The position numbers and the translations under genes were made by a program. Under the pieces are notes generated by a model. It worked only from the letters and a program-made list of their open reading frames with translations, made no database searches and had not been told where the DNA came from. A DNA stretch of 64,000 nt from Papaver somniferum (Eukaryota; Streptophyta; Magnoliopsida; Ranunculales; Papaveraceae): contig NC_039363.1 of the NCBI RefSeq assembly GCF_003573695.1, positions 166,610,747-166,674,746 on the forward strand, written 5' to 3'. Numbering within the stretch: position 1 is the stretch's first letter; every line of letters begins with the position of its first letter. Positions 20,383 through 31,214 of this stretch are shown piece by piece.

Positions 20383-23231
20383 TGTTGATGGTGGTTTTTA
20401 GCTTAGGGTCAAAATCGTAAAACTGTACATCTGACATGATGTCACTATGAACATTAGAACATTTATTGAATCAATCAGCATGCCTACGTAAGAATTATAG
20501 GGATACCCTTCTTCTTTTTTTACATGGGTCATGTTCCACGGCAGAACCCTTAACACTGACTGATATCATGTATGCCAAACCCTAATTCTCATGTTACCGC
20601 GCAAAGGCATGCCAACCATGCCAGCCACGTCACCGCGCCAAGGCATGCCAACCATGCCAGCCACACCACTGTGCCAATGGCATACCATGCCAGCCACATC
20701 TCCGCGCCAAGGAATGCCAGCCGCACCACTGCGCCAATGGAATTCCATGCCATCCGCACCTTCCCGCCAAGGCATGCCAACCATGCCAGCCGCACCTCCG
20801 CGCCAATGGCATGCCATGCCAGCCGCACCTCCGCCCCAAGGCATGCCAACCATGCCAGCCGCACCACATGTGACAATGGCATGCCAACCACCTTGATGCG
20901 CAATACCATGCCGGCCTTCCCTATGCGGCTACCAAAACGAAGGCGTGCGATGATCAACGGCCACCCTTACATCTTAGATGCAAATCTTAGTCGTCCAAGG
21001 TCTCCAAACAACGCATGGTAACCTTTGGCCCAACGCCAAAACACTAGTTTGGCCTCGCCTAAACCACGCCAAGGCATGGCGACCATGCCACATGTGCCAA
21101 TGTCATGCCGTGCCATCCACCTTGCCGCGCCTAAGCCATGCCATGTCGTCTTTCCCTTCACGGATGCCAAAACGAAGGCGTGCGACAATCAACAGCCACC
21201 CTTCCATCTTAGATGCAAATCTCATCCATCCAAGGTCACCAACCAACGCATGGTAACCTTTGGCCCAATGCCAAAACCCTAGTTTGGCTGCGCCTAAACC
21301 ACGCCTAGGCATGCCTCGCCATCCACCTTGCCGAGCCTAAGCCATACCATGCCGGCCTTCCCTTCACGGCTTCCAAAACGAAGGCGTGTGACAATAAACG
21401 GCCACCCTTCCATCTTAGAAGCAAATCTCAGCCGTCCAAGGTCACCAACCAACACATGGTAACCTTTGGACCAACGACCAAAACCCTAGTTTTGGTCACA
21501 CCCAAACCGCGCCAAGGCATGCCGTCCATGCCACATGTGCCAATGGCATGCCATCCACCTTGCCGTGCCATACCATGCCGGCCTTCCTTATGCGGTTACC
21601 AAAACAAAGGCTTGTGACGATCAACGGACATCCTTCCATCTAAGATGGAAATCTTAGCCGTCCAAGGTCGCCAACCAACGCATGGTAACCTTTGGCTCAA
21701 AACCCTAGTTTTGGTCACGCCCAAATCACGCCAAGGCATGCCGTCCATGCCACATGTGCCAATGGCATGCCAGCCACCTTGCCGCGCCATACCATGTCGG
21801 TCTTCCCTATGCGGTTACCAAAAAAAAAGGCTTGCGACGATCAACGGCCATCCTTCCATCTAAGATGCAAATCTTAGCCGTCCAAGGTCACCAACCAACG
21901 CATGGTAACCTTTGGCCCGAAACCCTATTTTTCGTCACGCCCAAACCGCACCAAGGCATGCCGGCCATGCCACATGTGCCAATGGTATGCCAGCCACCTT
22001 GCCGCACCATACCATGTCGGCCTTCCCTATGCGGTTACCAAAACAAAAGCTGGCAACGATCAACGACCATCCTTCCATCTACGATACAAATCTTAGCCGT
22101 CTAAGGTCGCCAACCAACGCATGGTATCCTTTGGCCCAATGCCAAAACCTTTGTTTTGGCCACGTTAAACCGCGCCAAGGCATGCCAGCCATGCCACATG
22201 TGCCAATGGCATGCCAACCACCTTGTCGCGCCATACCATGTCGGCCTTCCCTATTCGGCTACCAAAACAAAGGCTTGCGAAGATCAACAGCCACTTTTCC
22301 ATCTAAGATGCAGATCTTAGCCGTCCAAGGTTACCAGCTAATGCATGGCAACCTTTGGCCCGATACCAAGCCCTAGTTTGGTCGCGCCCAAACAAATCCA
22401 CAATCCTAACTTTTGTCCGCGCCTAAACTAGGCCATACTAAAGCCGTATCGGCCATGCTTTCATGCCACTGGATACCAAACGAATGGTTGCAATAATCAA
22501 CGGCCACCCTTCCTCTCAAGATGTAAAATCTCGACCATCGAAGGTCACCACCGAGCCGGCAAGTCTCCCAAGCTCAACTTGCTGAACAACAACATGCTAC
22601 ATGTTTTCCACGAAAACACTCAAGACATCAACACATGTCACAAACTGGGGGATGCTCACTGGATATTGGCTTGGCAGTTTACAACGTGCGGCGTATACTA
22701 CGCCCGTTATAAGACAGTGTCATAAGGATGGGGCGGTTAGTAAATACAGGGAGTAATAGTGAAACGCTTTCTTTTATGGAACATCAATTCCAGGCGTTAC
22801 CGGTTACCACCTCCTCTCATTTACTGATTCATTTTCCATTTCTTACGAGACCAGAGTACGTTTCACTTCGACTTGTATAAATAGGTCTTACCTATTTCCA
22901 CCGAACAACAAGTTCAGGTCAGGAGGATACAACACTCAGAAAATATTTTCTAGCTTTCCATCTGTTAGCTTCCCACTTTCTGATACAAGTCGTGAAACAA
23001 CTATTCTGGTCTCAACACTCTCTTCGCTTCCCTCTCCAAAACCAACCCTTCTCCTTCACTTTGTGACCGAAGCAAGTCTGGAACGACAATTTCTTGGTTT
23101 AGGACGTATTTGTACAGATTGATCTCTCGAATCTAAAGTACTCCATTGCAGTACATTGTTTAGGTTTTAAACTCGTTTCTCACCCACACACCCGAAATTA
23201 CCAAAATCAGCAGAAATCGTTTTCACCCTCA
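20383..23231 (+). repeat. 3' LTR of the Tat-like element
   Basis: 2849 bp, TGTTGATGG to ACCCTCA. It contains the 36-bp minisatellite (20590-20880), seven large tandem units (anchors near 21014, 21248, 21455, 21680, 21901, 22119, 22343) and an intact TATAAATA at 22876-22883. The 5' LTR, with its insertion removed, is about 3.45 kb. Confidence 0.85.
22876..22883 (+). promoter_or_regulatory. LTR TATA box (3' LTR)
   Basis: TATAAATA, about 30 bases before GTCTTACC in the conserved non-repetitive LTR end. It is mutated in the 5' LTR. Confidence 0.6.
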
Positions 23232-23292
23232 AATAACAGTTTATTTGTCTTTTAAGACTCTTTAGATGAACCATAAGATTGTTGTTAGGAAT

Positions 23293-24216
23293 CTATGAAT
23301 TTCCTGCAACAATTTGTTCTTTTCTTTGACTTCTGATCATCTGACTTATGGTCTTTTTAGAGACAGCATTAGTGTTTCTCATGCTATCAAAGTCGTATCC
23401 CACCGTGAATTCACAAATTTTGGTAATGAGACATGGAAATCCAAGATGTCTCTTGATTTCTTGAGATGAAATAGAATCTGATATCTTGATCATTTGATTG
23501 ATAATGATCCCACAAAGATCAACTTGTGAATCACCTTTCAATAAAAAGTACACAAGTTCTGCAAACTTCTTATTCCAAATTGACTTATCTCTTGTGTTTG
23601 CAAATAGAGTTGCTATAGCAAGTTTTCTAAAAAACCTTAAGTAAAAAAGATATATCTTTGGTTGGTAATCTTCCATCTTCCCAGTCAATCTTTTTTCCAA
23701 TGAGACGTGTTGAAATGGTACCTTGTTCAATTTCAACTCCGGTAATCATATCATTACATTCCACATTGTACTTGATGATATTTGAAATCATCTTACGGTC
23801 GACATAGTGAATACCACAACCAACAAGAATAACAAGGGTAAGTTTTTCATGATCAATATTGTGAATATTAGCATCTAAAATTCTTACCAATTTAGGTGAA
23901 TATTTTTCAAAATTAAAAAAAATCCCCAGTTTCGATCTTGAACAAATTTCACATAACCATTATCTTGGACTTCTGGATCAAATATTTTTCCAGCAGTAAA
24001 CTATATTCCTTTGAGATTTTTGTATTTCTTAAAACATGAACTATCAACAAAGGATATGAGTTCATGTTTATCTTCTATTTTGTAAGGACACCTAATCCAT
24101 TCAATCTCATCGTATCTAACACGATCATCAGAAGATTTGTTATTTCTTGATTTCCTCTTTCTCGTATTTTCAAATATCAAGGATATATGAGAAGTCCTAG
24201 TTACAGTTTCGAACAA
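23293..24216 (-). pseudogene. Relic of a putative plant transposon protein (PTPP-like) ORF
   Basis: Three minus-strand frames carry one continuous similarity: WIRCPYKIEDKHELISFVDS (near 24120-24040), then KLTLVILVGCGIHYVDRKMI (near 23850-23790), then FAELVYFLLKGDSQVDLCGI and a GFPCLITKIC block (23550-23400). The combination of a 'LL-KG-x-VDLG-x-I' stretch followed by GFPSLIT-x-LC is what I associate with the 'putative plant transposon protein' domain found in retrotransposon-linked ORFs. No single frame is intact and no ATG-led full ORF exists. The biochemical role of the family is unknown. Confidence 0.5.
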
Positions 24217-24295
24217 CTTATCCCAGGATGTTTATAAAAACAACACAAAGTAAATTTTCTTTTATAGGGAATGAAGATGTCATTTTTCGGAAATA

Positions 24296-24300
24296 ACTAG
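24296..24300. repeat. Target-site duplication ACTAG, left
   Basis: ACTAG here and at 26798-26802 flank the solo LTR exactly. Confidence 0.9.
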
Positions 24301-26797
24301 TGTTAGAGCACTGCTCGGTCGAACTCGCATGCGTTGCTATCTCAAGCATGTTTGTCAATGTTAGTGATCAAAACTATAATTCTTGATTTCTTGTCAACTT
24401 ATAGATGTCTCGGACTAGGACATAGATTGTGTAGTTGAGCCTTAGACTTCACGACGTTCATCATTTGAAGACGGAAAGAACTACTAAGGAGAGCTTGTGG
24501 AACTTCATCAACAAAAGGTATGTGGAGAATGAAATTCATATATCACTTGGAAAGTCTATTTCTACTTTATCTCCTATATTGATACATACGTCATGTTACG
24601 CTATAGTTTTCTATTATACACATTTGAGATTTCGAGCTGAGTTTAACTCGCTTACATATTTCTCGAAATATGTGGTGGTAAGCTTTTGCTTCGACCAAGT
24701 TCATATTATATTCTTGACGCAAGTCAAAAAATGATCATGTGAAAATTGTCGAGTAACATCTTACATGGTTTGTATGATATGTATCATTTGGTGTAGACTT
24801 GGAATGTTTCGTTATGATTATTTCAATGACTTGAAAATTGCTTTGATGCTAATAGTGTGTGAAAACGGCTATTGTCATCCTATAAGAAAGTTTCAACGAT
24901 TGAAATAAGAGTTTAGAACGCTTAACCATTAATGGATATGACATGTTGTGTATTCTTGCACATATGTAATCCATGTCCGGGAACCATAGTATGCATACCC
25001 GTATGCGTACCTGATGGCTTGAGAAATCCGGGAACCTAAGTATGCGTACCCGTTCGCGTACTGGCGTAAGGTTCATGTCCGAATATTTCTGTTGGGATTG
25101 GAAGTACGCGTACCCGTTTGCGTACTGGCGAAACCCAATCCTGGTCCAGGTATTTCAAGTGTGCGTACCTGTTTTCATACTTGAAGGTTAAAGTTCTAAA
25201 ATCGGTTGTGTACATGAATTTAAACATTTATATAATAAGGAATGCAATCTTTGCAAACCGTGGCTATAATGTTCATGAATTGATTCGAGTGAATCAAATC
25301 GATTTTTCTTCAATTGTGTTCTTGTATACTTTTATGAGAATATAGCAATTAAACAACTCTCTAACTAGTTTCATTTGAGTCATTTGAACTGGTTATGGTT
25401 AAGATGAACAAGGTTGATATGAGAGTGATCATATGGCTCGGTTAACTATTGTTGAACCAACATGGTGTACACGTTTAGGTACGGTTACATAAACCTAAAT
25501 GAGGGTACATTTCATTAGTGTGTTACAAGCTAAGTTAGATCTAATGGTTGAAAGATATTAGCTTGGTTGAATCAGGTTTTTCATCTAACAGTAAATATTG
25601 AATGCTTTGTTACCAAGGTAACTTAGATTGAAAACCCTGATTTGAAAACTATATAAAGGAGAACTCTAGCAACTGGAAAACCTAATCCCCACACTTCTGT
25701 GTGTTACTAGTTGCATAGCTAGAGTCGATTCTCCTTTAACCTCAGGTTTCTCTTGAGACCTTGTAGGTTAACGACTTGAAATACTTCATTGGTATTGTGA
25801 AGCCAAACCCAATTATTTTATCTATAGTTGCATGTTCTGATCTTGCCCGATTATATCGTCTGAGTACTATCTTCTCTAAGATTTGCTCGAGATTTAATCT
25901 TCGATAGGAAAGATAAAAAATAATCACAAACACCTTCGTCTCATCGTTTGTGATTCCACAATATCTAGTTTCGCTTCCATAAAATTTAGATTATTGTGAG
26001 GTGATTGATAATACTAGGCTGTTCTTTGGGAATATAAGATCGGTTTATCAATTGGTTCTTGTTCACCTTGATTTATCAAAAGACAGAACAAAACTCATAG
26101 GTATTTCTGTGGGAGACAGATTTATCTATTCCAATAGACTTTTCTGTGTGAGATAAATTTGTTTATCAAGTCTTCGACTTTGGGTCGTAGCAACTCTTAG
26201 TTGTGGGTGAGATCAACTAAGGGAATCAAGTGCGTAGTATCCTGCTAGGATCAGAGACGTAAGGAACGCAACTGTACCTTGAATCAGTGTGGGATTGATT
26301 AGGGTTCAACTAGTGTCCAGTCCGAAGTTCATTGGTAGTAGGCTAGTATATGTAGCATCTTAATACAGTGTGGTGTTCAAACTGGACTAGGTCCCGGGGT
26401 TTTTCTGCATTTGCGGTTTTCCTCGTTAACAAAATTCTGGTGTCTGTCTTATTTCTTTTCCGCATTATATTTTGTTATATAATTGAAATATCACAGGTTG
26501 TGCGTTGAATCGATCAATTGGGAAATCCAACCTTTGATTGTTGATTGAAATTGATTGATCCTTGAACATTGTTCTTTGGTACCGTTCAAGTTACTTCTCT
26601 TATATTCAATCGGGCTCGCAAATTTCTATTTGCTGATTGCAGATTGAATTAAGAGTTAGAGATATAAACTCTTGTGTATACTATTTTAAAGATTGAGTCT
26701 GACTGTCTAGTTGATTCTCTTTAGAGTATATTGGAGTAAGTCCTCTCAGATTGCCAAACGAATTGTTGGATGTGGTTGTTGTACCCCCGCATTTTCA
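24301..26797 (+). mobile_element. Solo Ty1/copia LTR (family A)
   Basis: 2497 bp running from TGTTAGAGCACTGC to CCCCGCATTTTCA, flanked by perfect 5-bp duplications ACTAG. No PBS or polypurine tract is adjacent and no internal sequence is present, which is the footprint of LTR-LTR recombination. It contains the U3 repeat array (about 24990-25190), a TATA box (25650-25657) and the R/U5-like block with CCTCGTTAACAAAATTC (26423-26439). Confidence 0.9.
24985..25190 (+). repeat. U3 tandem array in the solo LTR
   Basis: Four to five copies of GTATGCGTACCCGTTTGCG-type cores (near 24990, 25040, 25104 and 25161) with a CCGGGAAC spacer. It is homologous to 632-918 but has fewer copies. Confidence 0.8.
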
Positions 26798-26802
26798 ACT
26801 AG
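26798..26802. repeat. Target-site duplication ACTAG, right
   Basis: Partner of 24296-24300. Confidence 0.9.
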
Positions 26803-27037
26803 TTTTAGGAAATCCTTTCAAAATCGGAAACCTTAATTTGTGAGGAAACAAATCCGATTTCACAACTAGGTTCTTTTGGAAAGCCTATTTTTCTTGGACC
26901 AGATCCGTAACACCCCGTGTTTTTAGCATGGTGCATGCTAAAAGATGCGCCATGGGATGAGATGAAGCTTAATCCAAAGTTTCTGTCGCGTAGGAAAAGG
27001 AACATTGGCCCTTGGCCAATGGGTTTACAATGTTCAG

Positions 27038-27215
27038 CCAACATGGCTGCACATCGGGTTGACAGTGAACAACCAACATGGCTGGACATCGGGTTGGCAG
27101 TGAACAACCAACATGTCTGGACATCGGGTCGGCAGCGGACAACCAACATGGCTGGACATCGGGTCGGCAACGGACAACCAACATGGCTAGACATTGGGTT
27201 GGCAGCGGACAACCG
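27038..27215 (+). repeat. 36-bp minisatellite
   Basis: About five units of AACCAACATGGCTGGACATC plus GGGTTGGCAGTGAAC at 35-36-bp spacing (AACCAACATG near 27071, 27107, 27141 and 27177). Confidence 0.85.
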
Positions 27216-27261
27216 TCATGGCCGGGTATATGGCAACAACCATGAATAGTAAAAGTGGGAG

Positions 27262-27712
27262 TTGATGAATTATTTTTCCTCCCCCAATCAAAGTTGTAGA
27301 AATGTCAAGTTAATATATATAGGGAGGGGTACTTGGTTGAAGGTGCATACACGGACCATGCACCAAGTGAGATAACCTTAGAGATGTACAGCCATCACGG
27401 ATGGACATTGGAGTGGCCTATGGGACAAAGCCATAAGTACAACCATCACGGCCCTTCATGGGACCTGGATCAGGAAATGTTCAGCCGTCATGGCCGGACA
27501 ATGAAACTGGCCTATGAGCCAGAACTGAATGTACAGTCATTACAGCCGTACATCGTAGTTGCCCAAAATGGTAAGGTGCAACCATCATGGTCTGGGGAGT
27601 TGATGAATGATTTTTGCTCCCCCAATTTGAGTTGTAAAATGTCAAATTAACATATAAAGGGAGGGGTAGATGGTTGATGGTACATATGCGGATTATGCAC
27701 CAAGTAAGCTTC
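27262..27712 (+). repeat. Diverged direct duplication of about 115 bp, 340 bp apart
   Basis: 27262-27380 and 27602-27712 share GTTGATGAAT, CTCCCCCAAT, ATATARAGGGAGGGGTA and ATGCACCAAGTRAG in the same order. The intervening part repeats CAACCATCACGGCC-like motifs. Confidence 0.75.
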
Positions 27713-28893
27713 ATAGCTTAGCCGGAAGAGTATAAATGATGCCTAAGGCTCATTTATAGTCGCGTAGCCTTCCGAAGAGGGAATTTGATGCTTAGGCATC
27801 GTTATGCCATATTACGGTCCAAACGTGCATCACTTGGATGCATTTTGACGGAACGGCCTATACGGAATAGGCCATTAACTTTATTGCTTGGCCACGGCCT
27901 CGCAAACGAGTTGGTTTAAGTTTTTGTCCCTTCGAGGATGAACTACGGTCTGTGCTTGATGTCTTTAGAGTAGGGAAGGGTATGTAGGCAACCGCAATGA
28001 GTTGCAGCATCGCCGGTCCAGCACGTTGTCGCTCATATCATCTAATTGAGGGATGATTGCGACATACTGGCCCCTCGTATCATCTGGCTCGGTATATCGA
28101 TGCAAGAGATGATTGTGTCCATACTCAATGAGTCTAGTTGTATTCCATTCCTTGGATGCTCATACTTCTTATCATGGCGTTCGACATAGGCTAAAAGCCC
28201 GAGTGTCGTAATTTATCCCAATAGGAATCCATTTTTATGGGAAACGGCCCAAAGATCAAGACATGTTGATCTTTAGATCCACATGGTCACCAGAATTTAG
28301 CCAAATTTCATCGTTTAGGGCCTCAAAAGGCTGTTTTTGCCGTTTTAGGAAGTCTTTATTTTCTTAATAAACCCTTTGCGGATCAAGGGTGAGTTGGAAT
28401 GGTGTGGAATCTAAATTGGTTGCATCATGATCCACGAGCATGCTTGCAAAGGCGAATGAAAGATTTAAGGCCCATATCGTAGCTTCATCATGGCGCATCG
28501 GGGAGATTACGACCTGCGTGGCAACGCGCCAAAGGCGTAATTTTCTGATCCTCACAGGATCTATATTATGGATCAATTCTATATTTATGTCCAAGTATTT
28601 GTTAACTATATAATTATCAAACCTTGATAATTTTTGAAATTCACTTCATAATTTTCCAATAGAGTACACAAAAATGCAATTGAACATAACAAGATATTTT
28701 AAAAAAATATCTTTAGAATCACAAATCCAGTAATACTTTAAAAGATCATTTGATTCATTAAAACAATTGTGGGGTGTATGAAGCAATCCGTTGTTAATAG
28801 AATTATTATCTGAAAAATCATTTTTTGTAAAATCAGAAAGATTCCAAAATCGCATCCTAATCAGCGATAAATTGACAGTCTTCGATCGGAAAA

Positions 28894-28897
<4 letters not shown>

Positions 28898-28968
<71 letters not shown>
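28898..28968. repeat. (AT)n microsatellite
   Basis: About 35 uninterrupted AT dinucleotides. Confidence 0.95.
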
Positions 28969-28969
<1 letters not shown>

Positions 28970-28972
<3 letters not shown>

Positions 28973-29390
28973 GTAACGAATCCAAAATATATTTAAGATC
29001 CCAGATTATTCAAGAAAAAAATAATCATGGTTCATACATAGAAAAATCTTATGTGGAATCTTATGCATTTTCAATATTGAACATGTCACATAGAGTATTG
29101 TATCATTGTTACTAAACTTTTTAGTATTCAATACCATGAGATACAATTCTATGATAATTGAGGTATTACGTAAGTCAACAGATACAAACATAGACATAAT
29201 CCCATATCCTAACAGGTTTAGGAACAATAGTATCATATACTTCATTTGTATCTTCCACCACGAGTCTTTGAAGTAGTCAAATTCTGCAACTACGTTAACT
29301 GAATCATCCATTAGATTCAATTCTTATAGGTTGGATTGCACCAAACACAGATTGTTATATATTTTGATGTTTGCCTGCTCTGATACCAAT
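28970..29390 (-). mobile_element. 5' interior of an inverted copia element
   Basis: Follows the PBS of the minus-strand family B element. An ORF with an ATG at 29311 begins MDDSVNVVAEFDYFKDSWW and runs to about 29006 with no recognisable domain. No zinc knuckle or pol motif is seen before the AT tract, so the element is truncated or heavily decayed. Confidence 0.5.
29377..29388 (-). other. Primer binding site, initiator tRNA-Met type
   Basis: Minus strand TGGTATCAGAGC begins two bases inside the LTR end (TTCA|AT). This is the standard Ty1/copia PBS in plants. Confidence 0.85.
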
Positions 29391-31158
29391 TGAAAATACG
29401 AGGGTTCCCAAATACACCACAATCTTTTATTTGTCAACCTATAAGTCCTCTTACCAAGTGTGATCGTCTATGGACAAAGTCGAGGAATACAACAACTTTA
29501 GTATTCACACTTTGTGTGATCGTCTATGGATACGACATCGAGACAATACGACAACAAAGTGTGTCACTTGATAATAGGTTTGGTAATGACCAAACTCTAT
29601 AGGATCACTATCAAGTTATGCGAAGTTAACGTAAAGTGCAATTAACTTTAATTACAATTAAACAATTATAATGTGAAAAAGAATCTAATTAGTTGTTAAG
29701 AGGAAATTGCAAATACAGAAAAAACCCCGGGACTTAGTCCAGAATTGAATACACTCCGAATTAAGCCGTTATACAAAATCTAATACCAACGTTGTATAGT
29801 TGAGACCAAGCAGACTACCCATAGCTACTTAGTTCCCTTAGTATCCTTGCGCTTCCGACTTCAAGAGTCACGCACTGGTACAATTACCAGCATTTAGTAT
29901 CCTTGCGCTTCCGATTTCGGCACAGGATTACCTTGAGTACTAAGGAATATCTTTGAACAATAAATGATAAGAGTTATTGTTCGTGTTCAAAGTATGTTGA
30001 CATTTTTTCACTGCAAATCCTTATTTCATATTTAAATGGATTTCCATTCTTGGAATCGGTCATACACACTTCCAAACAAGTTTAGAATTGGTTCTCCTGT
30101 ATTTCAAGACTACTATGTGATTGATCAAATACCAAATTACATACATGGGTTCAATCGGTTCTACCAATCACTAGGATTGGTTATAACTAATTTAGAAACA
30201 CTTATGATCGGTCAAATAAGTTACCAGGACCTGTTATAATCAGTTACCAGGACCGGTTACCAAATATACATGGTATTGCTTGTGATCGGTCACACCAATT
30301 ACCAAGACCGGTCACACCAGTTACCAGGACCGATTACCAATTACAAGGATCAATATCACGTAACACTCATGATTGGTCACACCAATTACTAGGATTGGTT
30401 ACACCAATTACAAGGATCAATCATACCATCACATGGTGATTACTTAGGATCGGTTACACCAATTAATAAAAACTAGTCATGCCAAATCACAAGTCAGGCA
30501 TTGTGATTAGTTATACCAAGATACATTTAAGACCGGTTCTACCATCTCATACATATTGGTCATCCAAAGATTTGCAATGAATAGTCGGACTAATAAGCCT
30601 AATGATTTCCCTTTTGATTCATGAAATAAGTTCATGAATGTACTTCCTTTAAAAAGTGTAAAACATTGTTTCTTAGGATGAAATCTTCACCATAACCCAT
30701 TGACATAATCATAATAATATATACAAGATTATGTCGATGTCATATCTAAGAAGTTCAAAAGATAAGTGTTATACTTCGTAGTCTAATTCCATAATACTAT
30801 GATCATGTCATATTTCTAGAATATTATACAATATGTACAGTATATACAACTTCGCAGTTATGTTTTCAATATGCACGACTTGAAATATACGTTAGGAATG
30901 AAACAGTTCAAGTCAATATTAGTAACCTCAAGTGGAAGGATGATGTTGTCGTTGTAGTTCGCTACTTCTTCACATTCTTCAGGTCTTCGGAGTAATACTT
31001 CTATGTATCAACATTCCTGGAATTTCTCGTCTAACCTAAACGAAGTTGACTCCAGTATTTAATCAAGCGACTCTAAATGAGTTTTTGGTACACTAAAATA
31101 TGACAACCAAACTTGACATGTGAGCGCTTGGTGAGTTTAACCAAGCTATGCTCTAACA
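29391..31158 (-). repeat. Copia LTR (family B), inverted 5' LTR with internal deletion
   Basis: Plus-strand ends TGAAAATACG and GCTCTAACA, i.e. TG...CA on the minus strand, with a PBS next to it. It is 1768 bp, against 2768 bp for the forward copy. The missing 1 kb corresponds to about 32420-33420 of the forward copy. The U3 array of ACCGGT/ACCAATT repeats is at 30110-30560. Confidence 0.85.
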
Positions 31159-31214
31159 CGTTTAGCTCCACATGTAATAAGAGTTTTGTCACTAAAATTG
31201 ACAAAGAGGGAGAT
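31159..31214 (+). mobile_element. 3' interior stub with polypurine tract of a copia element
   Basis: 56 bp ending GACAAAGAGGGAGAT directly before an LTR start. The TTTTGTCACTAAAATTGACAA context is typical of the region just upstream of the 3' LTR in copia elements. Confidence 0.7.

Larger units (their letters stand above)
3370..23231 (+). mobile_element. Ty3/gypsy retrotransposon, probably Tat lineage, non-autonomous
   Basis: Both LTRs begin TGTTGATGGTGG and end TTTTCACCCTCA. The 5' LTR is followed by a primer-binding-like TGGCGACCACAGTGGGA (15707-15723). The 3' LTR is preceded by a purine-rich tract (GCAGGGGACTTAA). The interior (15701-20382, 4.7 kb) shows no recognisable gag, protease, reverse transcriptase or integrase. 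It holds an antisense PMD pseudogene. The PBS of the TGGCGAC...TGGGA type and the antisense cargo ORF point to the Tat/Ogre group; the lineage is inferred because pol is absent. The 5' LTR is interrupted by an Athila-like element. No target-site duplication is visible. Confidence 0.75.
26803..28897. other. Unidentified repeat-like region
   Basis: No supported gene. It holds a 36-bp minisatellite (27038-27215) and a duplicated promoter-like segment (27262-27380 and 27602-27712). It also has GCCTAAGGCTCATTTATAG-type sequence around a possible TATA box (AGTATAAATG near 27729). It may be an LTR or leader of another retrotransposon, but no termini could be fixed. Confidence 0.4.

Noticed and set aside
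26805..27212. 135-aa Cys/Pro/Ser repeat ORF
   Set aside because: Translation of the 36-bp minisatellite.
28646..28900. 84-aa minus-strand ORF
   Set aside because: No ATG-supported start context and no domain. It abuts the (AT)n tract and is probably decayed element DNA.
29374..29388. tRNA gene fragment
   Set aside because: The match is only the 12 bases complementary to the initiator tRNA-Met 3' end, i.e. a primer binding site, with no tRNA body.
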